Origin: Cellvibrio sp. 79
GTDB taxonomy: Bacteria; Pseudomonadota; Gammaproteobacteria; Pseudomonadales; Cellvibrionaceae
Direction of reading: 5' to 3'
Assembly: GCA_003056245.1 (NCBI GenBank)
Contig: MVDH01000001.1
Coordinates: 1,240,716 to 1,304,715, forward strand
Length of the DNA: 64,000 nucleotides
Positions 18,865 to 27,166 of this stretch are shown piece after piece. Within the stretch, counting starts at the first letter, position 1, and each line of letters opens with the position of its first letter. A program made the position numbers and the translations under genes. The notes below the pieces were generated by a model that worked only from the letters and a program-made list of their open reading frames with translations, was not told the DNA's origin and did no database searches.

Positions 18865-19065
18865 TTAAAAATCCGCCACGGGGTGTGTTGGTTCCGTCGG
18901 GTCTATTGGTTGAAAAGGTTGCTCAGGTTCACTCGGCGGATTTGGGTTAGGTATTGGATTTGGCTCAGGGGTGGGCACTGGTGATGGTTGAGGTGGATCA
19001 ATAGGATTAGGTGTTGGGGGCGTTGTTTCAGGTGGAATGCCTGGCCCTTGATTTTGAATTGTCAT
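18865..19065 (-). CDS. Short proline-rich protein
   Basis: The 66-residue product starts at ATG 19065, preceded by AGAGAGGA; the longer frame would overlap the upstream gene. About 40 percent of residues are proline, in repeated NP, TP, PEP and IPNPNPP steps, with many Glu/Gln/Asn and no hydrophobic segment. It should be an extended, disordered polypeptide. No family is recognised. The good ribosome-binding site and the position between DUF4142 and CBS genes, on the same strand with short gaps, argue that it is translated. Confidence 0.6.
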   Translation of the reverse strand: MTIQNQGPGIPPETTPPTPNPIDPPQPSPVPTPEPNPIPNPNPPSEPEQPFQPIDPTEPTHPVADF

Positions 19066-19087
19066 AAGTTGGTCCTCTCTATCTGCA

Positions 19088-19660
19088 TTAAACTTTATAG
19101 TTGGGTTCCTCAACAAAATCGTTTTGATAAGGGGAACTGGTAGGAATATTGTTAGTGTGGAATGTATCGGCTAAATCCTGGGCCATTCTAAGATGGTGAC
19201 CAAGGTGCTCTACGGCATGGGTGGCAAATTGACTGATTTCAGGATCATCCGAAGCGCCAATTTTTCTAAATAATTTCACTATATCCCTATGGACGCTCAA
19301 TTGATGATCCACATAACATTCATCAAAAGAATCATCATTTCTATACGCCGCAAGATAGGGTTCCACTTCATCAAGATGTCTTTCGATTTCAGGTGTAGGA
19401 ATTCCTTTGGAATGCGCAATATTGGTAAGTTTCTGGTTAAGTGCAATATGATCATCGATCATACGCTGGGCAAAAATTTTGATATTGGTAGAATCTGACT
19501 TTTCCAATGCGAGTTTGGAATTTTGTATTTCCGCAAATCCCTTATAGATTGCTTCTTCAATCAGTTGGGTGATGCTTCTGTCCGGTCGTTTGGTGATTTT
19601 TGTTAATAAAAAACCAGCTGCAAATGCCGCTCCTATCAGCAATATACTATTTGCTCGCAT
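19088..19660 (-). CDS. DUF4142 protein, membrane-anchored
   Basis: The 190-residue protein has an N-terminal hydrophobic segment (ILLIGAAFAAGFLLTKI) followed by a four-helix ferritin-like DUF4142 domain. Typical family features include FAQRMIDDHIALNQKL, ECYVDHQLSVHRDIVKLF and AVEHLGHHLRMAQDL. The segment has no clear cleavage site and looks like a membrane anchor. DUF4142 proteins are periplasmic or secreted, with stress-related expression in many bacteria; the activity is unknown. It is the first gene of the DUF4142 / proline-rich / CBS minus-strand group. Confidence 0.85.
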   Translation of the reverse strand: MRANSILLIGAAFAAGFLLTKITKRPDRSITQLIEEAIYKGFAEIQNSKLALEKSDSTNIKIFAQRMIDDHIALNQKLTNIAHSKGIPTPEIERHLDEVEPYLAAYRNDDSFDECYVDHQLSVHRDIVKLFRKIGASDDPEISQFATHAVEHLGHHLRMAQDLADTFHTNNIPTSSPYQNDFVEEPNYKV

Positions 19661-19930
19661 TTTATTTTCCTCGTCTCATGGGGATGTAACCGTTGTGACC
19701 GTTATAAGTTAGTAATGATTCAAACTATTTTTGTTTTTTGAGGAAAATAATTGCTATGTATAAAGTTTCCCCCGGATACTCCATACTAAGATATTGATTT
19801 CAATAAAAATTGAACTATCAATACTGTGTGCTTATCAAAGCCGATAGTGACCTTTATTATGCTATTGAGATTGGATGCTGTTGTTTGAGGCGCTGCCATT
19901 TTGATTGTTTCCAAACGGGTATCATCTATT

Positions 19931-21037
19931 ATGGTTCTACATCAAAAAATTCAGGAATGGGCGTCAATTTTTAGCGCCACATTTTTCCAATGGTTAGAGC
20001 GGGAACCCTTCAGGAATAGTGCAGTAATTTCTTTTTACACCATATTTTCCTTGCCAGGATTATTAGTGATCATTATTAACCTCGCAGGGTATTTCTATGG
20101 CCAGGAAGCTATTACACGCCGAATTAGTGCTGAAATCGAAGGAATGATTGGTGGGAATACCGCAAAAGATATTGAAGCAATTATCGCAAATGCCAGTGTG
20201 CATCGGGATTTTACGTTTGCATCAATGATTGGTATTGCTACGTTGATATTTGGTGCTACCGGTGTGTTTTATCAGCTACAACAAACATTGAATTCCATTT
20301 GGGAAGTCAAACCGCTGCCTAACAGCACGGATAAAAAAATTATGAAAATGGTGTTGGACAGAGTGTCATCATTTGGATTAATTCTTGCGGTGGGTTTTTT
20401 ATTATTGGTTTCGTTGATATTGTCTGCAGTGCTAACTGTATTGAGTGGATGGGTAGCCTTTTATTTCTCTGAAACCTTTAATATCCTTTTTAGAATGCTT
20501 GATCTTTCGTTATCGCTAGCAGTAATTACTTTTTTATTTGCGGCTATTTTTAAATTCCTACCCGATGCAGTGGTTCCCTGGCGGGATGTATGGGTGGGCG
20601 CTTTTGTAACCGCCTTATTATTTGTATTGGCTAAATTCGCACTCGGAATTTATTTTGGTCACAGTAACCCCGCCTCCGCATACGGTGCTGCCGGTACTAT
20701 TATTTTGATCATGCTGTGGGTTTCTTACGTGGGTTTGATTGTGTTATTTGGTGCTGAATTTACGCGAATTTATGCGGATCGCCGCGGCACCAAAGTAAAA
20801 CCGCTGGAATTTGCAGTTTCAACATCCACTGAAAATCAGGGAGCGCAAGTTAATCCGGCTACTTATAATGTGCCGGGCAGTCAGTTGAAGCCACCCATTT
20901 ATCCAATAAAAAACGATTTAGTCTTGGAGCATAGGGCTAGCGAAGCCGCTAGCCCGGTGGATGGTTCTATCAGTGGTGAAGAAGATCCCGGTGTAGGATT
21001 GGAATTTCTGGTTACTAGCAATAAACCTGCAAAATAA
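19931..21037 (+). CDS. YihY/BrkB-family inner membrane protein
   Basis: The 368-residue protein has about six transmembrane helices and the family motifs AVISFYTIFSLPGLLVI, GATGVFYQLQQTLNSIWEV, FKFLPDAVVPWRDVWVGA and AGTIILIMLWVSYVGLIVLFGAEFTRIYA. The start is uncertain: ATG 19931 keeps the usual N terminus, and TTG 19901 with GAGG upstream is possible. The last 85 residues form a polar cytoplasmic tail beyond the usual family core. Despite the old ribonuclease BN name, the molecular role of BrkB proteins is unclear. It is divergent from the DUF4142 gene and in the same stress-type neighbourhood. Confidence 0.88.
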   Translation: MVLHQKIQEWASIFSATFFQWLEREPFRNSAVISFYTIFSLPGLLVIIINLAGYFYGQEAITRRISAEIEGMIGGNTAKDIEAIIANASVHRDFTFASMIGIATLIFGATGVFYQLQQTLNSIWEVKPLPNSTDKKIMKMVLDRVSSFGLILAVGFLLLVSLILSAVLTVLSGWVAFYFSETFNILFRMLDLSLSLAVITFLFAAIFKFLPDAVVPWRDVWVGAFVTALLFVLAKFALGIYFGHSNPASAYGAAGTIILIMLWVSYVGLIVLFGAEFTRIYADRRGTKVKPLEFAVSTSTENQGAQVNPATYNVPGSQLKPPIYPIKNDLVLEHRASEAASPVDGSISGEEDPGVGLEFLVTSNKPAK

Positions 21038-21057
21038 AATTGTTAACATTTAAAAAA

Positions 21058-21309
21058 TTATGGCCAGGGTGCAGGGTTATCATTTATATATTGAGGGCCA
21101 CCTTCTTCAGGTTCGGCATCGCTTAATGAGTTGTCTGCTTTTATTTCTCCAGTCGCCAATTGATGAAAATCAGTGCGAATTTTTTCAAAATCCGCATAGG
21201 CCAGATTTGCGCTTTCTTCCGGACATTCTTTAACGGCCCAGGCAATAATTTCATCCAACCGTCTATCCAATTCCATACCAAATGCAGTTTTATCGAGTTT
21301 TCCTGTCAT
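21058..21309 (-). CDS. Small hypothetical acidic protein
   Basis: This 83-residue protein has a helical N-terminal half (GMELDRRLDEIIAWAVKECPE) and an acidic, proline-containing tail ending in NDNPAPWP. No signal peptide or membrane helix is present, and I do not recognise a family. It lies 32 bases downstream of the DUF2934 gene on the same strand, so the two are probably one transcript. Confidence 0.6.
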   Translation of the reverse strand: MTGKLDKTAFGMELDRRLDEIIAWAVKECPEESANLAYADFEKIRTDFHQLATGEIKADNSLSDAEPEEGGPQYINDNPAPWP

Positions 21310-21341
21310 GGGTGATACTCCGCTCGTTTAATGTGATGAGA

Positions 21342-21545
21342 TCAGGTTTGGTCGGGTTGTTCAGGTTCTGTTGAGCCTTTTGTTTCTGACGGATCTATAG
21401 ACCTCTTTTGATGTGGATGATTATTCTCTTTGGCGGCCATTGCACTTGCTATTTGCCAGTGCTTATCAGATTGTCCTTCAGGTTTTCCCTCGGATAACCA
21501 AAGATAGTACGCCAGCTCTTGAATATGTTGCTGATTGCTAATCAT
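21342..21545 (-). CDS. DUF2934 protein
   Basis: The 67-residue protein has the DUF2934 core, with IQELAYYLWLSEGKPEGQSD followed by KHWQIA. This is a short helical motif seen in small stress-associated proteins of rhizobia and other proteobacteria. A polar tail rich in Pro, Glu and Gln follows. ATG 21545 has an AGAGGTG ribosome-binding site. Function unknown. It is linked with the neighbouring 83-residue gene and with the CBS / DUF4142 / BrkB group, which suggests a shared stress role. Confidence 0.8.
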   Translation of the reverse strand: MISNQQHIQELAYYLWLSEGKPEGQSDKHWQIASAMAAKENNHPHQKRSIDPSETKGSTEPEQPDQT

Positions 21546-21747
21546 GGTGCACCTCTTGATAAAAATGTAAATAAAAGGTCATCAATATTGATTTACAGGA
21601 TTAGAACCCATGCAATGTGAAAAATTCACATCGGCTAGGTGAGTAATTTACTTCCCGGCAAATGGCTTACAAAAATCTCCGCCCATAGCGACTATTCGCA
21701 AATTTTAAATTCTCTAAAATGGCCTCCATAGCGTTGCAAATGTGCGC

Positions 21748-21764
21748 TTGACGGAACCGGTCAA
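21748..21764 (+). promoter_or_regulatory. Inverted repeat upstream of the M23 peptidase gene
   Basis: TTGAC at 21748-21752 and GTCAA at 21760-21764 are separated by seven bases. The site lies 81 bases before the peptidase ATG and could be an operator. The rest of the 300-base gap 21546-21845 shows no other clear structure. Confidence 0.3.
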
Positions 21765-21845
21765 CCAGCTATTGAAATGATTTCTTTCGGTAGATCGGCT
21801 ACAAACCATTCACTCATTTTTTTTGGATCTATAAGGATGTTTGCT

Positions 21846-22901
21846 ATGAAAGCTCTTCGTACTTTAACTCGCGTTGCTTTAATGTCTTCTGCGCTATTGT
21901 CTTCAGTGTCATCGCTAGCAATTGATTTCCCATTGCGTGCGGATGATCTGAACCTTAATCATCGTTATACAACTGACACGCATTGGTCTGGCGGTGCGCA
22001 GGCAAACGCACTGGATATCGTTGCCCGTCGCCATATCGGCAATGGTAAATGGGATTACCTCAAAACCGATGGTGCGGATAAAAAGGTCAATTCAAACTAC
22101 ATCATTTACGGTGTGAAAATCCGTGCAATGGAAGATGGCACTGTAGTCAATTGTTGGCGCAACGCCCCGCAAAATACGCCCGGTTCCAATCACGCTAAAG
22201 TGGCTGAAGGTTACATTGCTTATGCGGGAAACTATTTGTACGTGCGTCACGATGATGGCAATTATGCTCTCTATGCCCATGCCCAACCAGGCTCAATTCC
22301 TACCGCGTTGTGTCCACATAATGCGACTTACAACTCCAAGGCCGAGCCGGGGTATGTATTGAATGGTGATGGCGGTGTTAGTAATGGTGCGCGAATCACC
22401 AAAGGGCAGGTGTTAGGCCTCGTTGGTAACGTCGGTAATTCATCCGGACCGCATTTGCATGTGCATATGCAAACCTCGGGTAACCAGCCGGTCAAAATGA
22501 AATTTGACCGCGGCCAGACTACACCGTTTACCAACGAAACGGCTTCAGTGAATGCCACCTGGACTTTATTGAATGGTAAAGCCTTGCCTGCCGGTGAGGT
22601 GATGGTTTGGGCACCACACTCAGTGGCTTACTGGACGGTAAACAATATTCCCGACGAGCGTATGCAAGCCTGGTTCAATCATTTCGCAGATTCAGGCGTA
22701 ATGCCAAATGTTTATGCGTGCACTGACAATGGTCAAATTTATAACACTGGTTGGGTTCCATCGAGCGGTTCCTGGTATGCCTTCCACGGTATGTCGTTGA
22801 CTACTTTCAATAACAAATCGACTGAGTTGGCCAATCAGGGTTACACACGCTATGGCTGGTGGTACTGCGGTTCGGTTTACACCGGAATCTGGCGCAAATA
22901 A
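21846..22901 (+). CDS. Secreted M23-family metallopeptidase with extra C-terminal domain
   Basis: The 351-residue protein starts at ATG 21846, where AAGGA lies at normal spacing. A Sec signal peptide ends near SLA at residue 27. The M23 (lysostaphin-type) domain has the metal-ligand pair THWSGG...ALD around residues 40-56, VGNVGNSSGPHLHVHMQ at about 195-210 with the catalytic HxH, and YVRHDDGNYALYAHAQ. The C-terminal 110 residues (from about 245) contain aromatic-rich WxxF / GYTRYGWW motifs that resemble a repeated secreted-protein domain rather than a LysM or SH3 module. It probably cleaves peptidoglycan cross-links or a secreted peptide substrate. Confidence 0.88.
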   Translation: MKALRTLTRVALMSSALLSSVSSLAIDFPLRADDLNLNHRYTTDTHWSGGAQANALDIVARRHIGNGKWDYLKTDGADKKVNSNYIIYGVKIRAMEDGTVVNCWRNAPQNTPGSNHAKVAEGYIAYAGNYLYVRHDDGNYALYAHAQPGSIPTALCPHNATYNSKAEPGYVLNGDGGVSNGARITKGQVLGLVGNVGNSSGPHLHVHMQTSGNQPVKMKFDRGQTTPFTNETASVNATWTLLNGKALPAGEVMVWAPHSVAYWTVNNIPDERMQAWFNHFADSGVMPNVYACTDNGQIYNTGWVPSSGSWYAFHGMSLTTFNNKSTELANQGYTRYGWWYCGSVYTGIWRK

Positions 22902-22930
22902 TTTTGCGATTGAGTCAGCGTCGTAAATAA

Positions 22931-22968
22931 AAAATGGTTGGTTACAAGGAAGTAACCAACCATTTTTT
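22931..22968. terminator. Bidirectional Rho-independent terminator
   Basis: A 15-base perfect stem AAAATGGTTGGTTAC / GTAACCAACCATTTT with a six-base loop has T-rich tracts on both strands. It ends the peptidase transcript and can also end the convergent AraC transcript. The remaining bases up to 23205 show no other clear element. Confidence 0.9.
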
Positions 22969-23205
22969 ATTGAATTCGTGGAATATAAATTGAACTCTTT
23001 TGAACGCTTCTGAAGCCACACGCTTATCAAACACCGAAGCCGGGGTAAAAATTCCCCTGATGTAAAAAATCAGCCCGCGTAACTCTGTAGATCCGTTCAA
23101 TTAATCTATCTTTTGGTCTATGTTTGTCCCGTAACCGTGTGGGCATAAAAATACTCGCCATCTTCCTTTCTAAATAACCGTTATTAATTTTGTTAAAAAT
23201 CACAT

Positions 23206-24363
23206 TCAATCATCTTTTTTACGGTATAAATTTTTAAAGGTTTTTGGCACGCAACCATATTCCTGCTTAAATAGTTTACTGAAGTAAGAAACATTGTTGT
23301 AACCCACCGAGTAAGCAATTTCCGACACATTGGCCTCTTCATTTTCAGATAACAACCGGGCCGCTTCCGTAAGGCGCAGTTTGTTGAGGTAGGTACTAAA
23401 TGTGAGGCTTAGCTCCTCCTTGAGGATGTCGTTAATTTTGGTTCGGTTTATGCCCAAACTGCTGGCCGCTAATTCCAGGCTTAATTCAGGATTGGCGTAT
23501 TCGGTTGCCATGTAACGTAACAACCCGCTTTTTTCTTTGTCGCGTTGCGGCTCGATCGATAATTTTGAATAAGCAATCAGCGGTTGGTCTTGTTTGACTC
23601 TCTTTTTAAGCTCTTCTGTAAGAACAATTAAGTACAAACGAAATTGCCAGATAAAAAACAATATCCACATTATTAGTGAAACTGCGACGGCGCTATATAA
23701 ATAACGTGAATCCGATCCTTGTAACCTGATATCGGCCAGCTTCGCATGCGATGGGGTATTGAGCGGGCTTTGTAGAGAATTAACCCACGCAAAACCCATA
23801 GTTTTATTGAGTTGATATGAGGTATCGCTAAATTCAAACCCGTATCGCCCCAGCCACCAATGAGGTGTGTCGAGACTATCGAAATCAATACTAATTTCGG
23901 ACCAGTTTTTATCGCAGGAAAACGCGGTGGACGACAGGCGTCGGGAAGACATGTTATTTAAATCGGTAACTTTATCGTCAAAGCTGAATAGCACAAAGAG
24001 CAATACATTTTTAGGATCGCACTGAACCTTGAATGTAATCTTTGAATAGCGGGTGAGATCTACCTGCACGTAGGATTGGATAGGGTCTACGAAGTACATC
24101 GAAAAATGGGTATAGGGAAATGGCTCTGCGGAGTCCAGAAAGAAATCATATTCAATGGTTCCCACTTCATTCTTCACTGCCAAATTGGTTTTGGTGATGG
24201 GCTTTTTGGGTTCGATAGCAGACATCCAGAGAAATTCTGTGTCGCGCGCCGGGAACATGGAAGTATCTATGTTGGACTTTTTGATTCCGAAGTAAATAAC
24301 AAGCCCTGTCACTAGTACCAATATTAAGGAGGCTATGAGGGAATTTCGAAAGAACTTCAGCAT
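23206..24363 (-). CDS. Membrane-anchored AraC-family transcriptional regulator (paralogue 1)
   Basis: The 385-residue protein has a transmembrane helix at about 8-28, an extracytoplasmic beta-rich sensor domain at about 40-220, a second helix at about 222-245 (AVAVSLIMWILFFIWQF), and a cytoplasmic AraC DNA-binding domain in the last 100 residues with helix-turn-helix motifs SLELAASSLGINRTKIND and VSEIAYSVGYNNVSYFSKLF. The sensor has jelly-roll-like patterns (YVQVDLTRYSKITFKVQC, WSEISIDFDSLDTPHWW) that suggest binding of a saccharide. ATG 24363 is chosen over GTG 24378. It is divergent from the GH30 xylanase and closely similar along its whole length to the AraC regulator at 27167. Confidence 0.88.
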   Translation of the reverse strand: MLKFFRNSLIASLILVLVTGLVIYFGIKKSNIDTSMFPARDTEFLWMSAIEPKKPITKTNLAVKNEVGTIEYDFFLDSAEPFPYTHFSMYFVDPIQSYVQVDLTRYSKITFKVQCDPKNVLLFVLFSFDDKVTDLNNMSSRRLSSTAFSCDKNWSEISIDFDSLDTPHWWLGRYGFEFSDTSYQLNKTMGFAWVNSLQSPLNTPSHAKLADIRLQGSDSRYLYSAVAVSLIMWILFFIWQFRLYLIVLTEELKKRVKQDQPLIAYSKLSIEPQRDKEKSGLLRYMATEYANPELSLELAASSLGINRTKINDILKEELSLTFSTYLNKLRLTEAARLLSENEEANVSEIAYSVGYNNVSYFSKLFKQEYGCVPKTFKNLYRKKDD

Positions 24364-24600
24364 GGTAAAAAACCGCACGATTGAAACAGTTAATTGCAGC
24401 CTGGAGCCTGGTATTCAAGGAAATAACGGAGGGAGCCAGGGCGCTTTCATTATTATAAAAAGGGTATTGCCCGATATCTGGAAAGCTGTAAACATCATAA
24501 TATCAGACATATGGCCGGCGAAATCAAGCAAACTTTTTGTTTCTTACGATGCCAGGCTGAATTATTTGTTCTTATATAAAAAGCATTCTTGCTTATGAAA

Positions 24601-24766
24601 GTTCAGCGAGCGCTTTATGAAGGCGCGGTGAGAGTTTTGCAATGATTCGATGAAAGCTTTGTAAATGTCCGGTAGAAGTCTTGCAGTATTTCAGTAAGAG
24701 ACCGATGCCAGCTCAGTGAAAATCTTGTGGTAGTTTCGCATGACTTCCGTAAGGAGTGCCCTGAAA
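24601..24766 (+). repeat. Degenerate 22-bp tandem repeat array in the xylanase upstream region
   Basis: About seven units of 22-23 bases follow each other at 24601, 24634, 24656, 24678, 24700, 24722 and 24744, with an 11-base half unit at 24623-24633. The rough consensus is GTYTTGCARTRDTTCRGTGAAA. The best-conserved parts are TTG(C/T) near the start and TC(G/A)GT(G/A)AAA at the end. The period equals two helical turns, so each unit presents the same DNA face, as expected for repeated binding of a dimeric activator. The array lies in the 682-base gap between the membrane AraC regulator and the xylanase. Nothing else is clear in that gap apart from the xylanase ribosome-binding site. Confidence 0.55.
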
Positions 24767-25045
24767 ATGAACACTTGTTGATCTTCATCCGTATCCAGCA
24801 AGTTTCAGCGATTCATTTATAGGAGTGATACGAATCACATTATCTTTTTCCCGAAACGAAAAGCAGTAAAAAAAATTACAGGAAACCTGCAAATTTTTAC
24901 AGTCTGAAAGAAAACCACTCAAATCTGCCATTGCTTTTGCGCCTGTTTTGCTACTTTCGCACCAGCTTCTACAACACGCCCCCGCTAAATACTCCGAAGC
25001 TAAAACAATAATGTAAATCCTGACGATTAACTCAAGGAGTTAACC

Positions 25046-26752
25046 ATGTATAAAAATAAAAGTGGTATCTATAAGGCTTTATTCTTAACTGTTGCCGGTG
25101 CTTGCTTTGCTTGTTCACAGGCGATTGCTCAATCCGTAAGTATTAATGCTGCTACCGAATACCAAACCATTACCGGGTTTGGTGGCATGAATGGCGCTGG
25201 TTGGATCGGCGATTTAACCGCAGCGCAAATTGAAACCGCTTACGGAAGCGGCGAAGGGCAATTGGGTTTGAGCATTATGCGCTTGCGTATCGACCCCAAC
25301 TCCGCCAACTGGAACATCCAGGTGCAATCTGCTGTGCGTGCACGTCAACTTGGCGCCAAGCTTTTAGCGACGCCATGGTCGCCACCGGCTTATATGAAGA
25401 CGAATAACAGTTTGATTAACGGCGGCAAATTAAAACCGGAGTATTACGGTGAGTACGCGACACACTTATTAAATTTTGTTGATTTTATGTCCCGTAACGG
25501 CGCGCCGCTGTATACCGTATCTGTACAAAACGAGCCGGACTGGCATCCTGACTATGAGTCGTGTGATTGGTCTGGCGATGATTTTGTAAACTTCCTGAAT
25601 TCACAAGGCTCACGCTTTGGTTCAAATATCAGAGTGACGGTAGGCGAAGCGGTAGGTTTTACGAAAAAGTTTACTGATCCCGTACTGAACAGCCCGACTG
25701 CAGTGCAACATGCGGACATTATCGCCGGTCATTTATACGGTGCCGTTCCGCAAGATTATCCATTAGCGCGCGCTAAAGGCAAAGAAGTCTGGATGACCGA
25801 GCATTATACCGACAGTAAAAATGATGCCGATGTTTGGCCACTGGCCCTGGATGTGGGGACTGAATTACATCGCAGTATGGTTGCCAATTTTAATGCGTAT
25901 ATCTGGTGGTACATCCGTCGCTCTTACAGCTTCATTAAAGAAAATGGCCAGGTGAGCAAGCGCGGTCATATCATGGCGCAGTACGCACGTTATGTTCGCC
26001 CCGATTACAAACGTATTGGTGCAACGGAAAAACCGTATTCGGATGTATCGGTTTCTGCGTTTAAAGGTCCCAACAATAAAATTGTGATGGTAGTGGTCAA
26101 CACGGGGACTTCATCGCGCAGTTTGAATCTCACTTTGCAAAATGCGAGCGTTGGTAACCTGGTTAAGTACAGCACTTCTGCAACACTCAATGTAGGTTAC
26201 GGTGGAACTACCAAAGTTAATAGCGGTGCGGCGACGGTAATCGTAGAACCGCTAAGTGTTACTACATTTGTTAGTGAAGGCACTGGACCGTCAAGCATCT
26301 CCAGTTCATCATCAAAAAGTTCTGTTGCCCCGGCTTCCTCATCCAAAAGTTCTTCTTCATCAAGCTCTGTTGTATCAAGTTCCAGTGTATCCAGCAGCGC
26401 TTCATCAATGCCTCGCTCTTCAAGCAGCTCTTCAATTGCGAATAGTAACAATGCTAATTGCAGTTACGTGGTGACCAATGACTGGGGTTCAGGATACACC
26501 GCTGCAATCCGCATAAAAAATAACGGCACCAATGCAATAAATGGTTGGAATGTCAGTTGGAATTACAGCGATGCTTCGCGCGTTACCAATAGCTGGAATG
26601 CCACGCTTTCCGGCAGTAATCCGTATTCCGCAACCGGCTTAAGCTGGAATTCCAGTATTCAACCGGGGCAAACCATTGAGTTCGGTTTCCAGGGGACAAA
26701 AAATAATGGTTCTGCACCGGTTCCTGCGATCTCCGGCAGTGTGTGCAAATAA
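25046..26752 (+). CDS. Secreted GH30 glucuronoxylanase with C-terminal CBM2
   Basis: The 568-residue enzyme has a signal peptide ending near AIAQS, a GH30 (TIM barrel plus side beta-domain) catalytic module at about 30-405, a 55-residue poly-serine linker and a CBM2 module at about 470-568 with conserved Trp residues and flanking cysteines (CSYVV and SGSVCK). The acid/base Glu163 is in VSVQNEPDW and the nucleophile Glu252 in VWMTEHYTD. The segment [16 protein letters not shown] carries arginines at the place where GH30 subfamily 8 enzymes recognise 4-O-methylglucuronate, so it probably cuts glucuronoxylan. ATG 25046 follows a strong AAGGAG. It is flanked by two AraC-type regulators. Confidence 0.94.
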   Translation: MYKNKSGIYKALFLTVAGACFACSQAIAQSVSINAATEYQTITGFGGMNGAGWIGDLTAAQIETAYGSGEGQLGLSIMRLRIDPNSANWNIQVQSAVRARQLGAKLLATPWSPPAYMKTNNSLINGGKLKPEYYGEYATHLLNFVDFMSRNGAPLYTVSVQNEPDWHPDYESCDWSGDDFVNFLNSQGSRFGSNIRVTVGEAVGFTKKFTDPVLNSPTAVQHADIIAGHLYGAVPQDYPLARAKGKEVWMTEHYTDSKNDADVWPLALDVGTELHRSMVANFNAYIWWYIRRSYSFIKENGQVSKRGHIMAQYARYVRPDYKRIGATEKPYSDVSVSAFKGPNNKIVMVVVNTGTSSRSLNLTLQNASVGNLVKYSTSATLNVGYGGTTKVNSGAATVIVEPLSVTTFVSEGTGPSSISSSSSKSSVAPASSSKSSSSSSSVVSSSSVSSSASSMPRSSSSSSIANSNNANCSYVVTNDWGSGYTAAIRIKNNGTNAINGWNVSWNYSDASRVTNSWNATLSGSNPYSATGLSWNSSIQPGQTIEFGFQGTKNNGSAPVPAISGSVCK

Positions 26753-26817
26753 TGTCGCCTTCAAAAAAACTGTAACAGTATTGTTTCCATAATGTCGTTT
26801 GGAGTCAGTCCTGATTA

Positions 26818-26844
26818 GCCCGGTTTTCGAGCCGGGCATTTTTG
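26818..26844 (+). terminator. Rho-independent terminator after the GH30 gene
   Basis: The stem GCCCGGTT / AGCCGGGC with one G-U pair encloses a TTCG tetraloop and is followed by ATTTTT. It lies 66 bases after the xylanase stop. Confidence 0.85.
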
Positions 26845-27166
26845 CTTGAAACAGGAGTGAATCCAAATATATGGCAATATTTTCCCGGTTATCACTTCGG
26901 GATTTTCAATTACGCAACATAATCATTGGGCAGGTTGGTGCATATTAATTCTTTTAATGTGAACCCTCATTGCCTGATTCAATCAGTGAAAAAGTTAATG
27001 ATAAAGTTCTCCCTGGACGCCCGGTCACGATGACGGGCTTTTTTCATAAGGATCTGCTATAAACCTGGCAATGGTTTCTATAATTAAAATTTACATATAC
27101 GACAGCACCATATTCTAATTCTTATTTCCTGAACGTATATGCAATCCCTATAAGAAGTGAAACTTC
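26845..27166 (+). other. Gap with a second, orphan terminator
   Basis: No convincing gene is seen between the xylanase terminator and the second AraC gene. A second terminator-like hairpin sits at 27019-27046, so the 170 bases before it could be a small RNA transcribed on its own. A 25-codon frame at 26870 lacks a well-spaced ribosome-binding site and is not called. Confidence 0.4.
27019..27046 (+). terminator. Orphan Rho-independent terminator
   Basis: The stem GCCCG...CGGGC with extra partial pairing is followed by six T. It is not directly downstream of an annotated gene. Confidence 0.65.

Noticed and set aside
26197-26451. Open frame on the minus strand rich in Glu and Leu, opposite the xylanase linker
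   Set aside because: It is the antisense of the repetitive poly-serine linker, which keeps other frames open by composition.
26870-26947. 25-codon open frame between the xylanase and the second AraC gene
   Set aside because: The nearest ribosome-binding-like AGGAG is too far from the ATG and the frame has no other support.
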